From Helicobacter pullorum NCTC 12824 (GTDB lineage: Bacteria; Campylobacterota; Campylobacteria; Campylobacterales; Helicobacteraceae): a DNA stretch of 64,000 nt. Position 1 is the stretch's first letter. Each line of letters starts with the position of its first letter. The DNA lies in NCBI RefSeq assembly GCF_017979475.1, contig NZ_JAERIT010000007.1:1-64000 (forward strand), given 5' to 3'. Shown in pieces: positions 39,162-47,736 of the stretch. The translations under genes and the position numbers were made by a program. Under the pieces are notes generated by a model that was not told the origin of the DNA, ran no database searches, and saw nothing but the letters and a program-made list of their open reading frames with translations.

Positions 39162-41309
39162 TCACTTTCTCCCGTCCTCTAGCACTTTAGAATCTCCATT
39201 AGAATCTATTTCAAGCACGACATAAGGTAAGCCTTGTTTGTTGAGTTCTTGCATAAATGGGTCGGGGTTGTTTTGCTCCATATTCCACACACCACTTCCA
39301 TTATCAGAATCTATGCCTTGATACTCCCCACCTTGTGGCATATCAGCATTGAGGGCTAATCGCTCTTGTGCATAGCTAGATTCTGCAATTCTAGTATCTT
39401 GCGTAAGAGATGAATTGCTCCCAACGCCCCACTTGCCCTCACATATAAGCTTTGCTCCTATCATCGCTGGCACTCCTGTGGTATAGCTTACCCCTTGTGC
39501 ATTTACCTCTTTATAACAAGCCTCATGTTCGCAAATATTATAAATATAAATCGTGCGTTCTTTGCCATCTTTTACGCCCTTTATATAGCAGCCGATGTGT
39601 GTTTGTCCTTTGGTGCGGGGCGCTAAGGAAGCTGGGTCTGGTAAAAGTGTCTTTAGCACTTGGATAGGCACGATTTTTTGTCCATTATGCTCCACCTCAT
39701 CAACACGCAAAAGCCCGACATTTTCTAGGCATTTCATATGCGTTAAATAACTCTCGCCAAAAGTCATAAAAAAGCGAATTCTGCGTAAGCCTTTGATATT
39801 TCTTATAAGAGATTCTAGCTCCTCGTGGTAAAGCAAATAGCTATTTTTTACCCCAACTTCAGGATACTCCCACTCCTTCATTAGTGCTAACGGTGCTACA
39901 TCACGCCACTGCCCACCAAAATAAGCCTCATCTTTTAAATCCTGCGTATTAGATTCTAGCTTAAAATGCTTTTCCTCTCTTTCAAATTTGCGGTAAATCT
40001 CATCTTTTTTTAAGTCTTTATTTAGGGCTAGATTGGATTTGATATTATCATTTAAAAGCTTGGCTAGTAATTTCGCCCTTGATATAGCAAAATGAATGAT
40101 AGCAAAGTCCCTGCCCTTTGAATCTTTTTGGCTTTTGCCACGCTCTTTAAAGCCTAGTTTTTGATAGAAAGTTAAGCCTCTTTCATTTTGCTCATTACAA
40201 TCTAGCAAAATTTCATTTTGCTCTGTAAAAAAGGCATTTACAGCCTCTAGGATAAGCCTTTTACCAAGCCCTAGATTAAAGAATTTTGAAGCCACAAAAA
40301 GCATTTCTATACTTTTTTCACTCACACCGATAAAACCTGCAAAGTCGTTATTTAGCTTTGCTACAAGGATATTTTGTAAAAATGCAAAAGCTCCCTTTAC
40401 TTCCTCTTTTATCTCTACTATGTCATTATCTTTTAAGAAAAAATGCGAGGCTCTTACAGAATCTTCCCAAATTTCAAGCATTGCGGGTAGCATTGAAGGC
40501 TCATAGGAAAGGATAGTGATGTTACAAGGATTTGCCTCTTGGGCTAAAATCAGTGATTGTTGAGATTGTGCGGGGCTAGATTCTGTAATTCTAGTATCTT
40601 GCGTAAGATTTGAATGTTTTTCAAGGTGAGGCGAAGGGAGTTTATTAGACATAAATGACCGAGCCGAACCGCCGAAATCATTCAAAGATTGCGTAAGAGA
40701 CGAATTACTAACCCAGTAACGGGCTTTTGAGCTTACCTCGCGTAGATTAATCTCTGGATTAAAATTCGTAGCAAAGGCATAGCCGTGATCCCCTGCATTA
40801 CAATCCAAAATATCGATAGTATGTATCTCATCAAAATAATGTTTTTGCGCATAAGCACAAAAGACATTCGTAACGCCCGGATCAAAGCCGCTGCCAAGTA
40901 GAGCAAAAATCCCTGCTTGTTTATAGCGTGTATCATACGCCCACTGCTCTTTATACTCAAAGTGCGCTGAGTCTGGATGCTCGTAATTTGCGGTATCAAG
41001 ATAATGCGTCTTAGTTTGTAAGCAAGCCTGCATAATACTTAAATCCTGATAAGGCAAAGCCACATTCACCACCAAAAAGGGCTTATACTTTTCTATCAAC
41101 GCCACGATTTCATCGACATTATCCGCATCAACCCTATCTATCTCTATCTCGCCTAGCCCCTTAGCACGGATAGAATCTGCTATCGCCGCACACTTAGCGA
41201 TGTTACGCGAAGCCAAAACAATGCGTGAAAACACCTCCCTATTCATAGCCATTTTGTGTGCTACCACACCGCCAACGCCACCAGCACCAATTTGCAAAAC
41301 ACAAGCCAT
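39162..41309 (-). CDS. carboxynorspermidine/saccharopine dehydrogenase-like protein with inserted GNAT domain
   Basis: 715 residues, where Campylobacter-type relatives have about 400. The N-terminal Rossmann fold (VLQIGAGGVGGVVAHK) and catalytic core continue to NFNPEINLREVS near residue 190, then resume at GGQWRDVAPL near 462. Between lie about 65 repeat-derived residues and a complete GNAT acetyltransferase (about 264-406, with GLGKRLILEAV and FYQKLGFKERG). A second short insert occupies about 628-660. The core would make carboxynorspermidine for polyamine synthesis. The frame is open throughout, so the fused protein may be made. GC looks higher than in the neighbours. Confidence 0.8.
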   Translation of the reverse strand: MACVLQIGAGGVGGVVAHKMAMNREVFSRIVLASRNIAKCAAIADSIRAKGLGEIEIDRVDADNVDEIVALIEKYKPFLVVNVALPYQDLSIMQACLQTKTHYLDTANYEHPDSAHFEYKEQWAYDTRYKQAGIFALLGSGFDPGVTNVFCAYAQKHYFDEIHTIDILDCNAGDHGYAFATNFNPEINLREVSSKARYWVSNSSLTQSLNDFGGSARSFMSNKLPSPHLEKHSNLTQDTRITESSPAQSQQSLILAQEANPCNITILSYEPSMLPAMLEIWEDSVRASHFFLKDNDIVEIKEEVKGAFAFLQNILVAKLNNDFAGFIGVSEKSIEMLFVASKFFNLGLGKRLILEAVNAFFTEQNEILLDCNEQNERGLTFYQKLGFKERGKSQKDSKGRDFAIIHFAISRAKLLAKLLNDNIKSNLALNKDLKKDEIYRKFEREEKHFKLESNTQDLKDEAYFGGQWRDVAPLALMKEWEYPEVGVKNSYLLYHEELESLIRNIKGLRRIRFFMTFGESYLTHMKCLENVGLLRVDEVEHNGQKIVPIQVLKTLLPDPASLAPRTKGQTHIGCYIKGVKDGKERTIYIYNICEHEACYKEVNAQGVSYTTGVPAMIGAKLICEGKWGVGSNSSLTQDTRIAESSYAQERLALNADMPQGGEYQGIDSDNGSGVWNMEQNNPDPFMQELNKQGLPYVVLEIDSNGDSKVLEDGRK
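39375..39422 (-). repeat. in-frame repeat copy A in the dehydrogenase gene
   Basis: The 34 bases 39375-39408 match 40575-40608 with one difference. On the minus strand they encode SLTQDTRIAESS. This copy lies in the C-terminal insert. Confidence 0.75.
40575..40713 (-). repeat. in-frame repeat copy B/C in the dehydrogenase gene
   Basis: The left part (40575-40608) repeats copy A. The right part (40689-40713, containing TTGCGTAAGAGACGAATT) repeats the right end of copy A, with about 80 bases between. The encoded peptides are NSSLTQ and SNLTQDTRITESS. It lies just upstream of the GNAT insertion. Confidence 0.75.
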
Positions 41310-41362
41310 TTTCTTTTCCTTTCTCTACAAAACTAAATTAAAATTTAAAAAATCAAAAACAA

Positions 41363-41890
41363 TCAGCCAAACAGCTTTTTGCTGCCAAAACCAAGCCATA
41401 GCGAGATAATCCCAAAAAACAACACCATTAATGCAATCATAAAACCAATTGTAACACCACCAACAGTGGGATTAGCGATGAAAATCACGGCAATTAGAAT
41501 ATTCAAAAGTGCAATAAAAAAAGTCATCCCCCAACCAAATCCTAGCTTTTTGAGTTTAAAGGCATAGCCAATTCCCAAGATTCCTTTAAACAAAATCATA
41601 AACGCCACGAAAGCAACAATGGCTAGCGAAGTGAAGTCAATTCCATTCCAAAAGAAAATCCAAGCAAATAAGAGATTCAAAAGTCCATCAACCAAAATAA
41701 ACTCCGCACCCCTTGCTTCCCTAGCATAGAAATAATAAATCACATTACTAAGCCCACCAATAAGCAAAAATATCGGTAGCAACACTGCAAACCCCACAAA
41801 AGTCTCAAGCGGCATCAAACAGCCAAAAACGCCACTTACAATCATCACCACACTAAACAACAACCAAACCACATAGCTAAAAAACTTCAT
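41363..41890 (-). CDS. HdeD/DUF308-family membrane protein
   Basis: A 175-residue protein with about six hydrophobic segments and short loops, in the pattern of the HdeD family of small polytopic proteins, which E. coli uses in acid resistance. The segments GGLSNVIYYFYAREA and NGIDFTSLAIVAFVAF are typical. It ends 54 bp after the dehydrogenase-like gene start region and is probably transcribed separately from the cco genes. Role here unknown. Confidence 0.75.
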   Translation of the reverse strand: MKFFSYVVWLLFSVVMIVSGVFGCLMPLETFVGFAVLLPIFLLIGGLSNVIYYFYAREARGAEFILVDGLLNLLFAWIFFWNGIDFTSLAIVAFVAFMILFKGILGIGYAFKLKKLGFGWGMTFFIALLNILIAVIFIANPTVGGVTIGFMIALMVLFFGIISLWLGFGSKKLFG

Positions 41891-41954
41891 TTTCTCCCTC
41901 TCTTAAGCTCTTGATTCTACACTTTTAATTCAATTAAAATTCAATCAAACCGCT

Positions 41955-42440
41955 CTACTTCACCAAATATTCTTGCATAAGACAAATAGAATCTTCTCCA
42001 ACTTCCACATAGGCTTCCACTTGCCAACGCCCCTGTTTTTTGACTTCAAAAGCAGGACTTTGATAGATTCCATCCACCAATTCACCCGCTCCAAGTTTTT
42101 GATCTTCTTGTGTGGTGTTTGGACGCGTCAAAAAGAAAGTTATCTTTGCATTATTTTGTATTTTTTGATTCTCCAAATTTTTCACCCTCAAAAAAGCCAT
42201 TTTAAATTCATTAATACTTTGCTCTTTTGCCCCTTCAAAATTTATAGCATATTGCTTTAAAAAAGCCTGTCTTTTTTGAGTGATTGCATTAATATTTTCA
42301 TCTACATATTGCGAGTCCATTCCGCACATTCCCTTCATCTCTACAGGATTTGCCAATGCAGTTTTGATTGTCAAAACAATCAAGCCTACCACCACCATCG
42401 CCAACAAAAAAATTCCAACAGGCCAATAATTTTTATTCAT
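41955..42440 (-). CDS. FixH-like membrane-anchored protein of the cbb3 cluster
   Basis: A 161-residue protein with one N-terminal transmembrane segment (about 6-27) and a periplasmic domain containing KITFFLTRPN and GRWQVEAYVEVG, as in FixH-like proteins that aid copper handling or assembly of cbb3 oxidase. The CGMD near residue 38 may be a metal or redox site. It overlaps the preceding gene by one base and is the last of the ccoNOQP-associated run. Confidence 0.7.
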   Translation of the reverse strand: MNKNYWPVGIFLLAMVVVGLIVLTIKTALANPVEMKGMCGMDSQYVDENINAITQKRQAFLKQYAINFEGAKEQSINEFKMAFLRVKNLENQKIQNNAKITFFLTRPNTTQEDQKLGAGELVDGIYQSPAFEVKKQGRWQVEAYVEVGEDSICLMQEYLVK

Positions 42441-43021
42441 TATTTTCTCCTTAAATACACAAAAACAAACAAAATCAACAATACAAAAAGCATCACATAA
42501 AGAGCTGTTCTAACTGCGATTTGTATTCCTTTGTTTTGCTTAGGGAAACTATGCTCAAGCTGGACTTGATAATATTCTGCTATCCTATCTGCGATATCCA
42601 CAAGACCATTGAGCAAAAATGCAGAGATTCTTTGGCTATTTAATTCTTTATCTGAAGTAGGTATCAATGGGACAATATAATCCCAATAAACTTCTTTTTT
42701 GTCAAATACTTTTTCAATATCTTGACTAACAAGAATATCAATTTTTTTTTCGGCTTTCACAAAAAAAAGCAACACATAGGGAGCTTTTAATTTTTCAAGA
42801 TAAGTTTGTTCTTTCTCCTGAAGATTCACTCCATTTAAACCCTCAAGAGCAACAACATGCATTCTTACACCTGTTTTTTCATAGACTTCATCTGATAAAA
42901 TCTCAATAAAACCTGTTGTTTTTTCTACTAACTGATGCTGGTTTTCCAATACATAAGGCTGTGCAAAAATACAATTCAAAAAAAATAGGGAAAAAATCCC
43001 TATTTTCAACTTTGACAACAT
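42440..43021 (-). CDS. TPM-domain-like secreted membrane-anchored protein
   Basis: About 193 residues from the ATG at 43021; an in-frame TTG at 43033 is less likely. It has a signal peptide (IFSLFFLNCIFAQ), a soluble domain like the TPM family (VYEKTGVRMHVVAL, then APYVLLFFVKAEKKIDILVSQDIE), and a C-terminal transmembrane helix with a basic end. Some TPM-domain proteins work in photosystem or respiratory complex maintenance. Its place in the cco operon suggests a role in oxidase biogenesis (inference). Confidence 0.65.
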   Translation of the reverse strand: MLSKLKIGIFSLFFLNCIFAQPYVLENQHQLVEKTTGFIEILSDEVYEKTGVRMHVVALEGLNGVNLQEKEQTYLEKLKAPYVLLFFVKAEKKIDILVSQDIEKVFDKKEVYWDYIVPLIPTSDKELNSQRISAFLLNGLVDIADRIAEYYQVQLEHSFPKQNKGIQIAVRTALYVMLFVLLILFVFVYLRRK

Positions 43022-43022
43022 T

Positions 43023-43133
43023 CTAACCAACAAAAAGAAGCATATCTGGGATAAAAACTACTGCAATAGAAGCAATAATTGCAACAATATGTGCTGCAAA
43101 AAGAATTTTTTCCAATCCACTATATTTTGTCAT
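43023..43133 (-). CDS. 36-residue membrane protein in the cco operon
   Basis: Begins MTKYSGLEKILFAAHIV and contains one long hydrophobic helix. It starts at the ATG at 43133 after AAAGGAG, 2 bp after the DUF4006-like gene, and its stop lies 2 bp from the next start. The tight packing and good ribosome-binding site support a real gene. Similar tiny proteins accompany cbb3 oxidase genes in this lineage, as I remember them. Confidence 0.65.
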   Translation of the reverse strand: MTKYSGLEKILFAAHIVAIIASIAVVFIPDMLLFVG

Positions 43134-43135
43134 CT

Positions 43136-43339
43136 TTACTCCTTTGCATTTTGAAAGTGTTGAGCGTTTTCAACACTTTTCATTTGTATGCTATTTGCAT
43201 TTTCAATCACATAAGGATTATTAGCTTCCGCTTTTTGTGTAATAACTGCTGTATATCCCAATCCAAATACTACTGCAAGCAATAATACAACAGCTATAAT
43301 ATAACCACCTAGCCCATTAATTCCAAATAAACCATTCAT
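43136..43339 (-). CDS. DUF4006-like small membrane protein
   Basis: 67 residues with a transmembrane helix (GGYIIAVVLLLAVVFGLGYTAVI, about 11-33) and a short hydrophilic tail. It matches the DUF4006 type found beside ccoNOQP in Campylobacter and Helicobacter. It follows ccoP by 12 bp. Likely an accessory of the oxidase, but not characterised. Confidence 0.7.
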   Translation of the reverse strand: MNGLFGINGLGGYIIAVVLLLAVVFGLGYTAVITQKAEANNPYVIENANSIQMKSVENAQHFQNAKE

Positions 43340-43351
43340 AGCACAATCTCC

Positions 43352-44233
43352 TTAATTTTTATCCGAATAAATAAAATGTCCTAGAGCTTCTTTTTGAATG
43401 TCTGTAAACATTTGATTTTTGAAGGAAGGCATAATACCAATGTGTCCTTTCTTGCCTTTTTCCAAAACTTCAGCTACAAATGATGGAGTTCCATACTTGC
43501 TTAAATCAGGTGCCATTCCACCCATTCCTTTACCATCTTCACCATGGCAAGCATTACAAGTTGCAGCTTCATAAAGTTTTTTACCTTTTTCTACCAAATC
43601 TGGATATTTTGTTTTCTTAACCTCAGAAATTTCAGCCATTACATAAGCAGCTACTGCCTTTTTATCTTCTTCTGTGCTCAAAACACCCGGAGCAACTTCT
43701 TCAATAGGCAACATATCTCCAAGCATATAGCCTAATCCCTTGCTTCCTTGGTCAATAACAGTAATAATCCCTTCTTCTCTACCCCACTCAGCTAGATTTG
43801 CTGCTGTCCCATTCATACCTTCAGTGGTAATTCCGTGGCATTGTGAGCATTGAACCAAAAATAGATTCTGTCCCATTTTGACCAAAGTGGCTTCATCGAT
43901 ATTTTGCCATTTTGCCTCAAACTTTGCATTATAAGCTTTTACCTCTTCATTGTATTCACCAATTTGGGAATAAGAATTCAAAGGATATCCAACAAACCAA
44001 TACCATAATCCCCAAATTATAAGCACGAGATAAGTTACACCCCAACCAATTGGAATATCATTTTTAAACTCTTTAATTCCATCCCAATCTTCACTTGATA
44101 AATCACCTTCTGCTTTGCTATTTTTCATTTTCTTGATATAACCACCAGCAACAAAAATAGTCAAAACCAGAATCGCCACAGCACCAAGCAATCCAAGCTG
44201 ATTGATGCTATCGCCTAAGTTAAACCATTCCAT
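43352..44233 (-). CDS. ccoP: cbb3-type cytochrome c oxidase subunit III, dihaem
   Basis: A 293-residue membrane-anchored dihaem cytochrome c that feeds electrons to CcoN. It has two N-terminal transmembrane segments, then two c-type haem motifs, CSQCH near residue 131 and CNACH near 222, each with a later axial methionine candidate. It starts one base after the ccoQ stop, in the order N-O-Q-P. Confidence 0.95.
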   Translation of the reverse strand: MEWFNLGDSINQLGLLGAVAILVLTIFVAGGYIKKMKNSKAEGDLSSEDWDGIKEFKNDIPIGWGVTYLVLIIWGLWYWFVGYPLNSYSQIGEYNEEVKAYNAKFEAKWQNIDEATLVKMGQNLFLVQCSQCHGITTEGMNGTAANLAEWGREEGIITVIDQGSKGLGYMLGDMLPIEEVAPGVLSTEEDKKAVAAYVMAEISEVKKTKYPDLVEKGKKLYEAATCNACHGEDGKGMGGMAPDLSKYGTPSFVAEVLEKGKKGHIGIMPSFKNQMFTDIQKEALGHFIYSDKN

Positions 44234-44452
44234 TTAGCTCTCCTTCTTTTTATCTTTATTGCTTCTTGCTTCCACCAAATCATCATTCAAATTATCATCT
44301 AAAGCCAACCTGGCATATTTTTCATAATCAATTTTCCCAGACTTTTGGCTTTTATACAAATGATAAATATATCCATAAAGCAAAATTACTAACAAAATCG
44401 TAATAGCCCAATATGCATAACCTTGAATAATTCTTATAGTTTCGTAATCCAC
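44234..44452 (-). CDS. ccoQ: cbb3-type oxidase small subunit CcoQ
   Basis: A 72-residue protein with one transmembrane helix and a charged cytoplasmic tail, between ccoO and ccoP. In other bacteria CcoQ stabilises the oxidase. The position and size identify it; the sequence itself has few invariant residues. Confidence 0.88.
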   Translation of the reverse strand: MDYETIRIIQGYAYWAITILLVILLYGYIYHLYKSQKSGKIDYEKYARLALDDNLNDDLVEARSNKDKKKES

Positions 44453-44454
44453 AA

Positions 44455-45138
44455 CTAATTAGCCCTTCTTTTTTGTCCCAAGCTATTAAGATAAGCAATC
44501 AATGCTACAATTTGCTTAATCTCCCCTCTCTCCAATGCTGCCTTAATCTCTGGATCCTTCATATCCTCAACCAAAACTTTAGCTTCTGCTAAAATTTCTG
44601 CTCTAGCAGCCTCTAAATCTCCAAGTTTAGGATTCCCCTCTGTATCATAAGGCACTGCAAAAACAACTTTTTGGGTATAAGCTTCTGCATATGCTGTATC
44701 TACATCCACATTCTTTTCATACAAATGTGCATACGCAGGCATAATAGAACCCGGAACTACAGAAGCTGGATTTAACATATGCTCTTCATGCCAATCTGTT
44801 GTCCTATAATCACCTACGCGGTGCAAATCTGGACCTGTCCTTTTAGAACCCCACAAAAATGGTCTATCATATGCGTATTCACCACTTAAGCTATAAGCTC
44901 CATATCTGTCAGTTTCAGCTTTAAATGGACGAATTAACTGCGAATGACAAGCATTGCAACTCTCTGCAATATAAATCTGACGACCTGCTGTTTCTAATAA
45001 TGTATAAGGTTTAAGATTCTCCGTAGGACGAGATGCTTTCGCAAAATCTGGCAGAATCTCAACCAATCCAGCAATAGAAAATACCAATAAAAAAACTACC
45101 GTAAAGAAAAACGGATTTTTTTCCAACCAATGAAACAT
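44455..45138 (-). CDS. ccoO: cbb3-type cytochrome c oxidase subunit II, monohaem
   Basis: A 227-residue membrane-anchored monohaem cytochrome c, with one N-terminal transmembrane helix and the haem motif CNACH near residue 60. The conserved SQLIRPF and RTGPDLHRVG segments and the PGSIMPAY segment with an axial methionine are present. It follows ccoN by 11 bp. Confidence 0.95.
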   Translation of the reverse strand: MFHWLEKNPFFFTVVFLLVFSIAGLVEILPDFAKASRPTENLKPYTLLETAGRQIYIAESCNACHSQLIRPFKAETDRYGAYSLSGEYAYDRPFLWGSKRTGPDLHRVGDYRTTDWHEEHMLNPASVVPGSIMPAYAHLYEKNVDVDTAYAEAYTQKVVFAVPYDTEGNPKLGDLEAARAEILAEAKVLVEDMKDPEIKAALERGEIKQIVALIAYLNSLGQKRRAN

Positions 45139-45149
45139 TCAACCCTCCT

Positions 45150-46616
45150 TTACGCTGCCATTGGAGTTGCATAGTTAGGTTCTTTTTCAAGCTCTCTACT
45201 TGCAACAATGGTCATAATAATATTATAAGTAAATATAATAAATCCAATAAGATACATTGTTCCACCTATTGCCCTAATTGTATAGTAAGGGAATAGTACA
45301 GTTACAGTATCAATAAATGAATAAGCCAAACTTCCAAATTCATCTGTTGCTCTCCACATCATACCTTGTGTGATACCCGCAATCCACATACTTGAAAAAT
45401 AAAGAATAATGGCAATGGTTTGAATCCAAAATTGAATATCCATAAGCTTTTTAGAGTAAATTTCTCTTTTAAACAATCTTGGAGTCATATGATAACAAGC
45501 TGCTATGATTGTAAATCCAACCCAGCCCAAAACACCATCATGAACATGCCCTACAATCCAATCTGTAAAGTGTGCTAAAGCATTAACAGATTTGATAGAT
45601 TGAATTGGACCTTCAAGAGTTGAAAGCATATAAAAAGTTGAAGCAAGTATCAAAAACTTAATCAAAGGTGATTCTTTTAATTGATGCCATTGTCCCTTCA
45701 TAGTCAAAAGCATATTTACAGCTGTTCCCCAAGAAGGCAAAATCAACACAACAGAGAAAATTGAACCCATAGTTTGCATCCAATCAGGAACAGTAGAATA
45801 AATAAGGTGATGGCTACCTGCCCAAATATAAACAAACATTAATCCCCAAAATGAAAACAAAGTCAATTTATAAGAGAAAATAGGCTGTCCAGATTCTTTT
45901 GGCAAGAAATAATAAATCACCCCAATAATCCCTGAAGTAAAGACAAAAGCAACAGCATTATGACCAAACCACCATTGCACCATTGCATCATTTGTCCCTG
46001 CATACAAAGAAATAGAATTCCATACAGAACCAACTCCTGAAACAAGATAAGTTGGGATAGATAAATTATTAAAAATATAGAGTGCAGAAATTGCGACAAA
46101 AGTAGCGATAAAATACCACAAACTAATATAAATAGTTTGCTCTCTTCTTACCCCCATTGAACCAAAGAGACTAACACCCCACAAAACCCAAACAACAACA
46201 ACTAATAAGTCCAATGGCCAAACAAGCTCTGAATACTCTTTTGATTGAGTAAGTCCAGCAAATAAGCTCACAACTGCCAATGCCATCAAAACAATATATA
46301 GCACAAAATGCAAATATCCGATAAATTTCAAAAACGGATGCTCATTGTAAGATATTTTTAATACCCTTTGACCCAAATAATACCAGGCTGCCCAAATACC
46401 GCTCAAAGTGAATCCATAGATAATTCCATTTGTATGTAGCGGTCTAAGTCTTCCAAAAGTCCCAAACTCTCCAGCTAGATAGTTAAGATTTGGAAATGCC
46501 ATTTGAAAAGCGATAATCACGCCCAACAATAATCCAACAATACCAAATACAATCGTTGCAAAAAGAAATAACTTTGCAATGGAGTAATCATACTCTAATG
46601 CAGGGTTTGATTGCAT
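45150..46616 (-). CDS. ccoN: cbb3-type cytochrome c oxidase catalytic subunit I
   Basis: A 488-residue haem-copper oxidase subunit with twelve or so transmembrane helices; it reduces oxygen with high affinity, suiting a microaerophile. Metal-binding histidines appear in RPLHTNGI, WWFGHNAV, the HH of GSHHLIY, and GHVHDGVLGW. AAGGAG precedes the ATG, and a TATAAA box lies about 45 bp further up. First gene of the oxidase operon. The gap to the kdsD stop at 46785 shows only promoter-like DNA. Confidence 0.96.
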   Translation of the reverse strand: MQSNPALEYDYSIAKLFLFATIVFGIVGLLLGVIIAFQMAFPNLNYLAGEFGTFGRLRPLHTNGIIYGFTLSGIWAAWYYLGQRVLKISYNEHPFLKFIGYLHFVLYIVLMALAVVSLFAGLTQSKEYSELVWPLDLLVVVVWVLWGVSLFGSMGVRREQTIYISLWYFIATFVAISALYIFNNLSIPTYLVSGVGSVWNSISLYAGTNDAMVQWWFGHNAVAFVFTSGIIGVIYYFLPKESGQPIFSYKLTLFSFWGLMFVYIWAGSHHLIYSTVPDWMQTMGSIFSVVLILPSWGTAVNMLLTMKGQWHQLKESPLIKFLILASTFYMLSTLEGPIQSIKSVNALAHFTDWIVGHVHDGVLGWVGFTIIAACYHMTPRLFKREIYSKKLMDIQFWIQTIAIILYFSSMWIAGITQGMMWRATDEFGSLAYSFIDTVTVLFPYYTIRAIGGTMYLIGFIIFTYNIIMTIVASRELEKEPNYATPMAA

Positions 46617-46784
46617 ATCTACTCCTTCTTTAAGATTTCCCTAGAAATATTTTAGAGAACTTAGCATTTTATAAGAAAAAAAATAATTAAAAGCTTAAAA
46701 AACAACAAATGGTAAATGAAAAAATAAAAACAATGAAGATAGTCTCCTATCCCCACTTTTGAAGAATCTTTAGAATATGTGCAA

Positions 46785-47726
46785 TTAGATTCGCCCTACT
46801 TCATACAATTGAACAATCCCCACAACTTTCTCCCCCTCCATTACAACCAACTCTTTAATTTTTGATTCCATCATTAAGGATTCTGCTTGGGTTGCCATTG
46901 CATCGCTTTGAATCGTTTTTGGCTGTTTTGTCATAATTTCAGCAGCATTAGAATCAAATTTATCATCCATTAATGCACGCCTTAAATCCCCATCTGTAAT
47001 AATTCCAACCAAACGCCCATTATCCAAAACCAAACACACTCCCAACCTTTTACTTGTCATCTCTGTAATTAAATCTTTAAAATTAGTTTCCAAATTTACA
47101 ATGGGCAATTCTTTAGAAACCATAATATCTTTAACTTGTGTGAGTAATTTTCTACCCAAACTTCCTCCGGGGTGAAACATTGCAAAGTTTTCAGGCTTAA
47201 ATCCCCTAGCTTTCATCAAAGCCACTGCAATTGCATCTCCCATAGCCAAAGTTGCCGTTGTAGAAGAAGTTGGCGCAAGTTGCAAAGGGCATGCTTCTTT
47301 TTTGACTGCAACATTCAAAAAATATTTCCCTTCCTTTGCCATGGTAGATTTTGGATTCCCACTCATTACAATTAGCGGTATCTCCCTCTTTTTGATAATA
47401 GGGATAATACGCAAAATCTCTTCACTTTCTCCAGAATTAGAAATAGCAATCACCGCATCTTCTTTTGTAAGCATTCCCAAATCTCCATGCAAAGCCTCTC
47501 CGGGATGCAAAAAGAAACTTGGAGTCCCTGTGCTTGCCAAAGTCGCTGCAATTTTTTCGGCAATATGCCCAGATTTCCCCATTCCAGTAATCACGCAATG
47601 CCCTTTAAGTTTCAAAATACATTCAACAACAGCATTGAAATCCTCACTTAACTGCCCTTTTAACTCTAAAATTGCCTCCGATTCTATCTCAAAAACTTCT
47701 TTGGCTATTTCTATAAAATCTTGCAT
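46785..47726 (-). CDS. kdsD: arabinose-5-phosphate isomerase (KdsD/KpsF), SIS plus two CBS domains
   Basis: Interconverts ribulose-5-phosphate and arabinose-5-phosphate, the first step of Kdo synthesis for the LPS core. The 313-residue protein has an SIS domain (TGMGKSGHIAEKIAATLASTGTPSFFLHP, about residues 45-75) with AISNSGESEE and the HPGGSLGRKL segment, then two CBS motifs from about residue 200. It lies 10 bp after the antiporter gene. Confidence 0.93.
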   Translation of the reverse strand: MQDFIEIAKEVFEIESEAILELKGQLSEDFNAVVECILKLKGHCVITGMGKSGHIAEKIAATLASTGTPSFFLHPGEALHGDLGMLTKEDAVIAISNSGESEEILRIIPIIKKREIPLIVMSGNPKSTMAKEGKYFLNVAVKKEACPLQLAPTSSTTATLAMGDAIAVALMKARGFKPENFAMFHPGGSLGRKLLTQVKDIMVSKELPIVNLETNFKDLITEMTSKRLGVCLVLDNGRLVGIITDGDLRRALMDDKFDSNAAEIMTKQPKTIQSDAMATQAESLMMESKIKELVVMEGEKVVGIVQLYEVGRI

Positions 47727-47736
47727 TTAAAACTCC

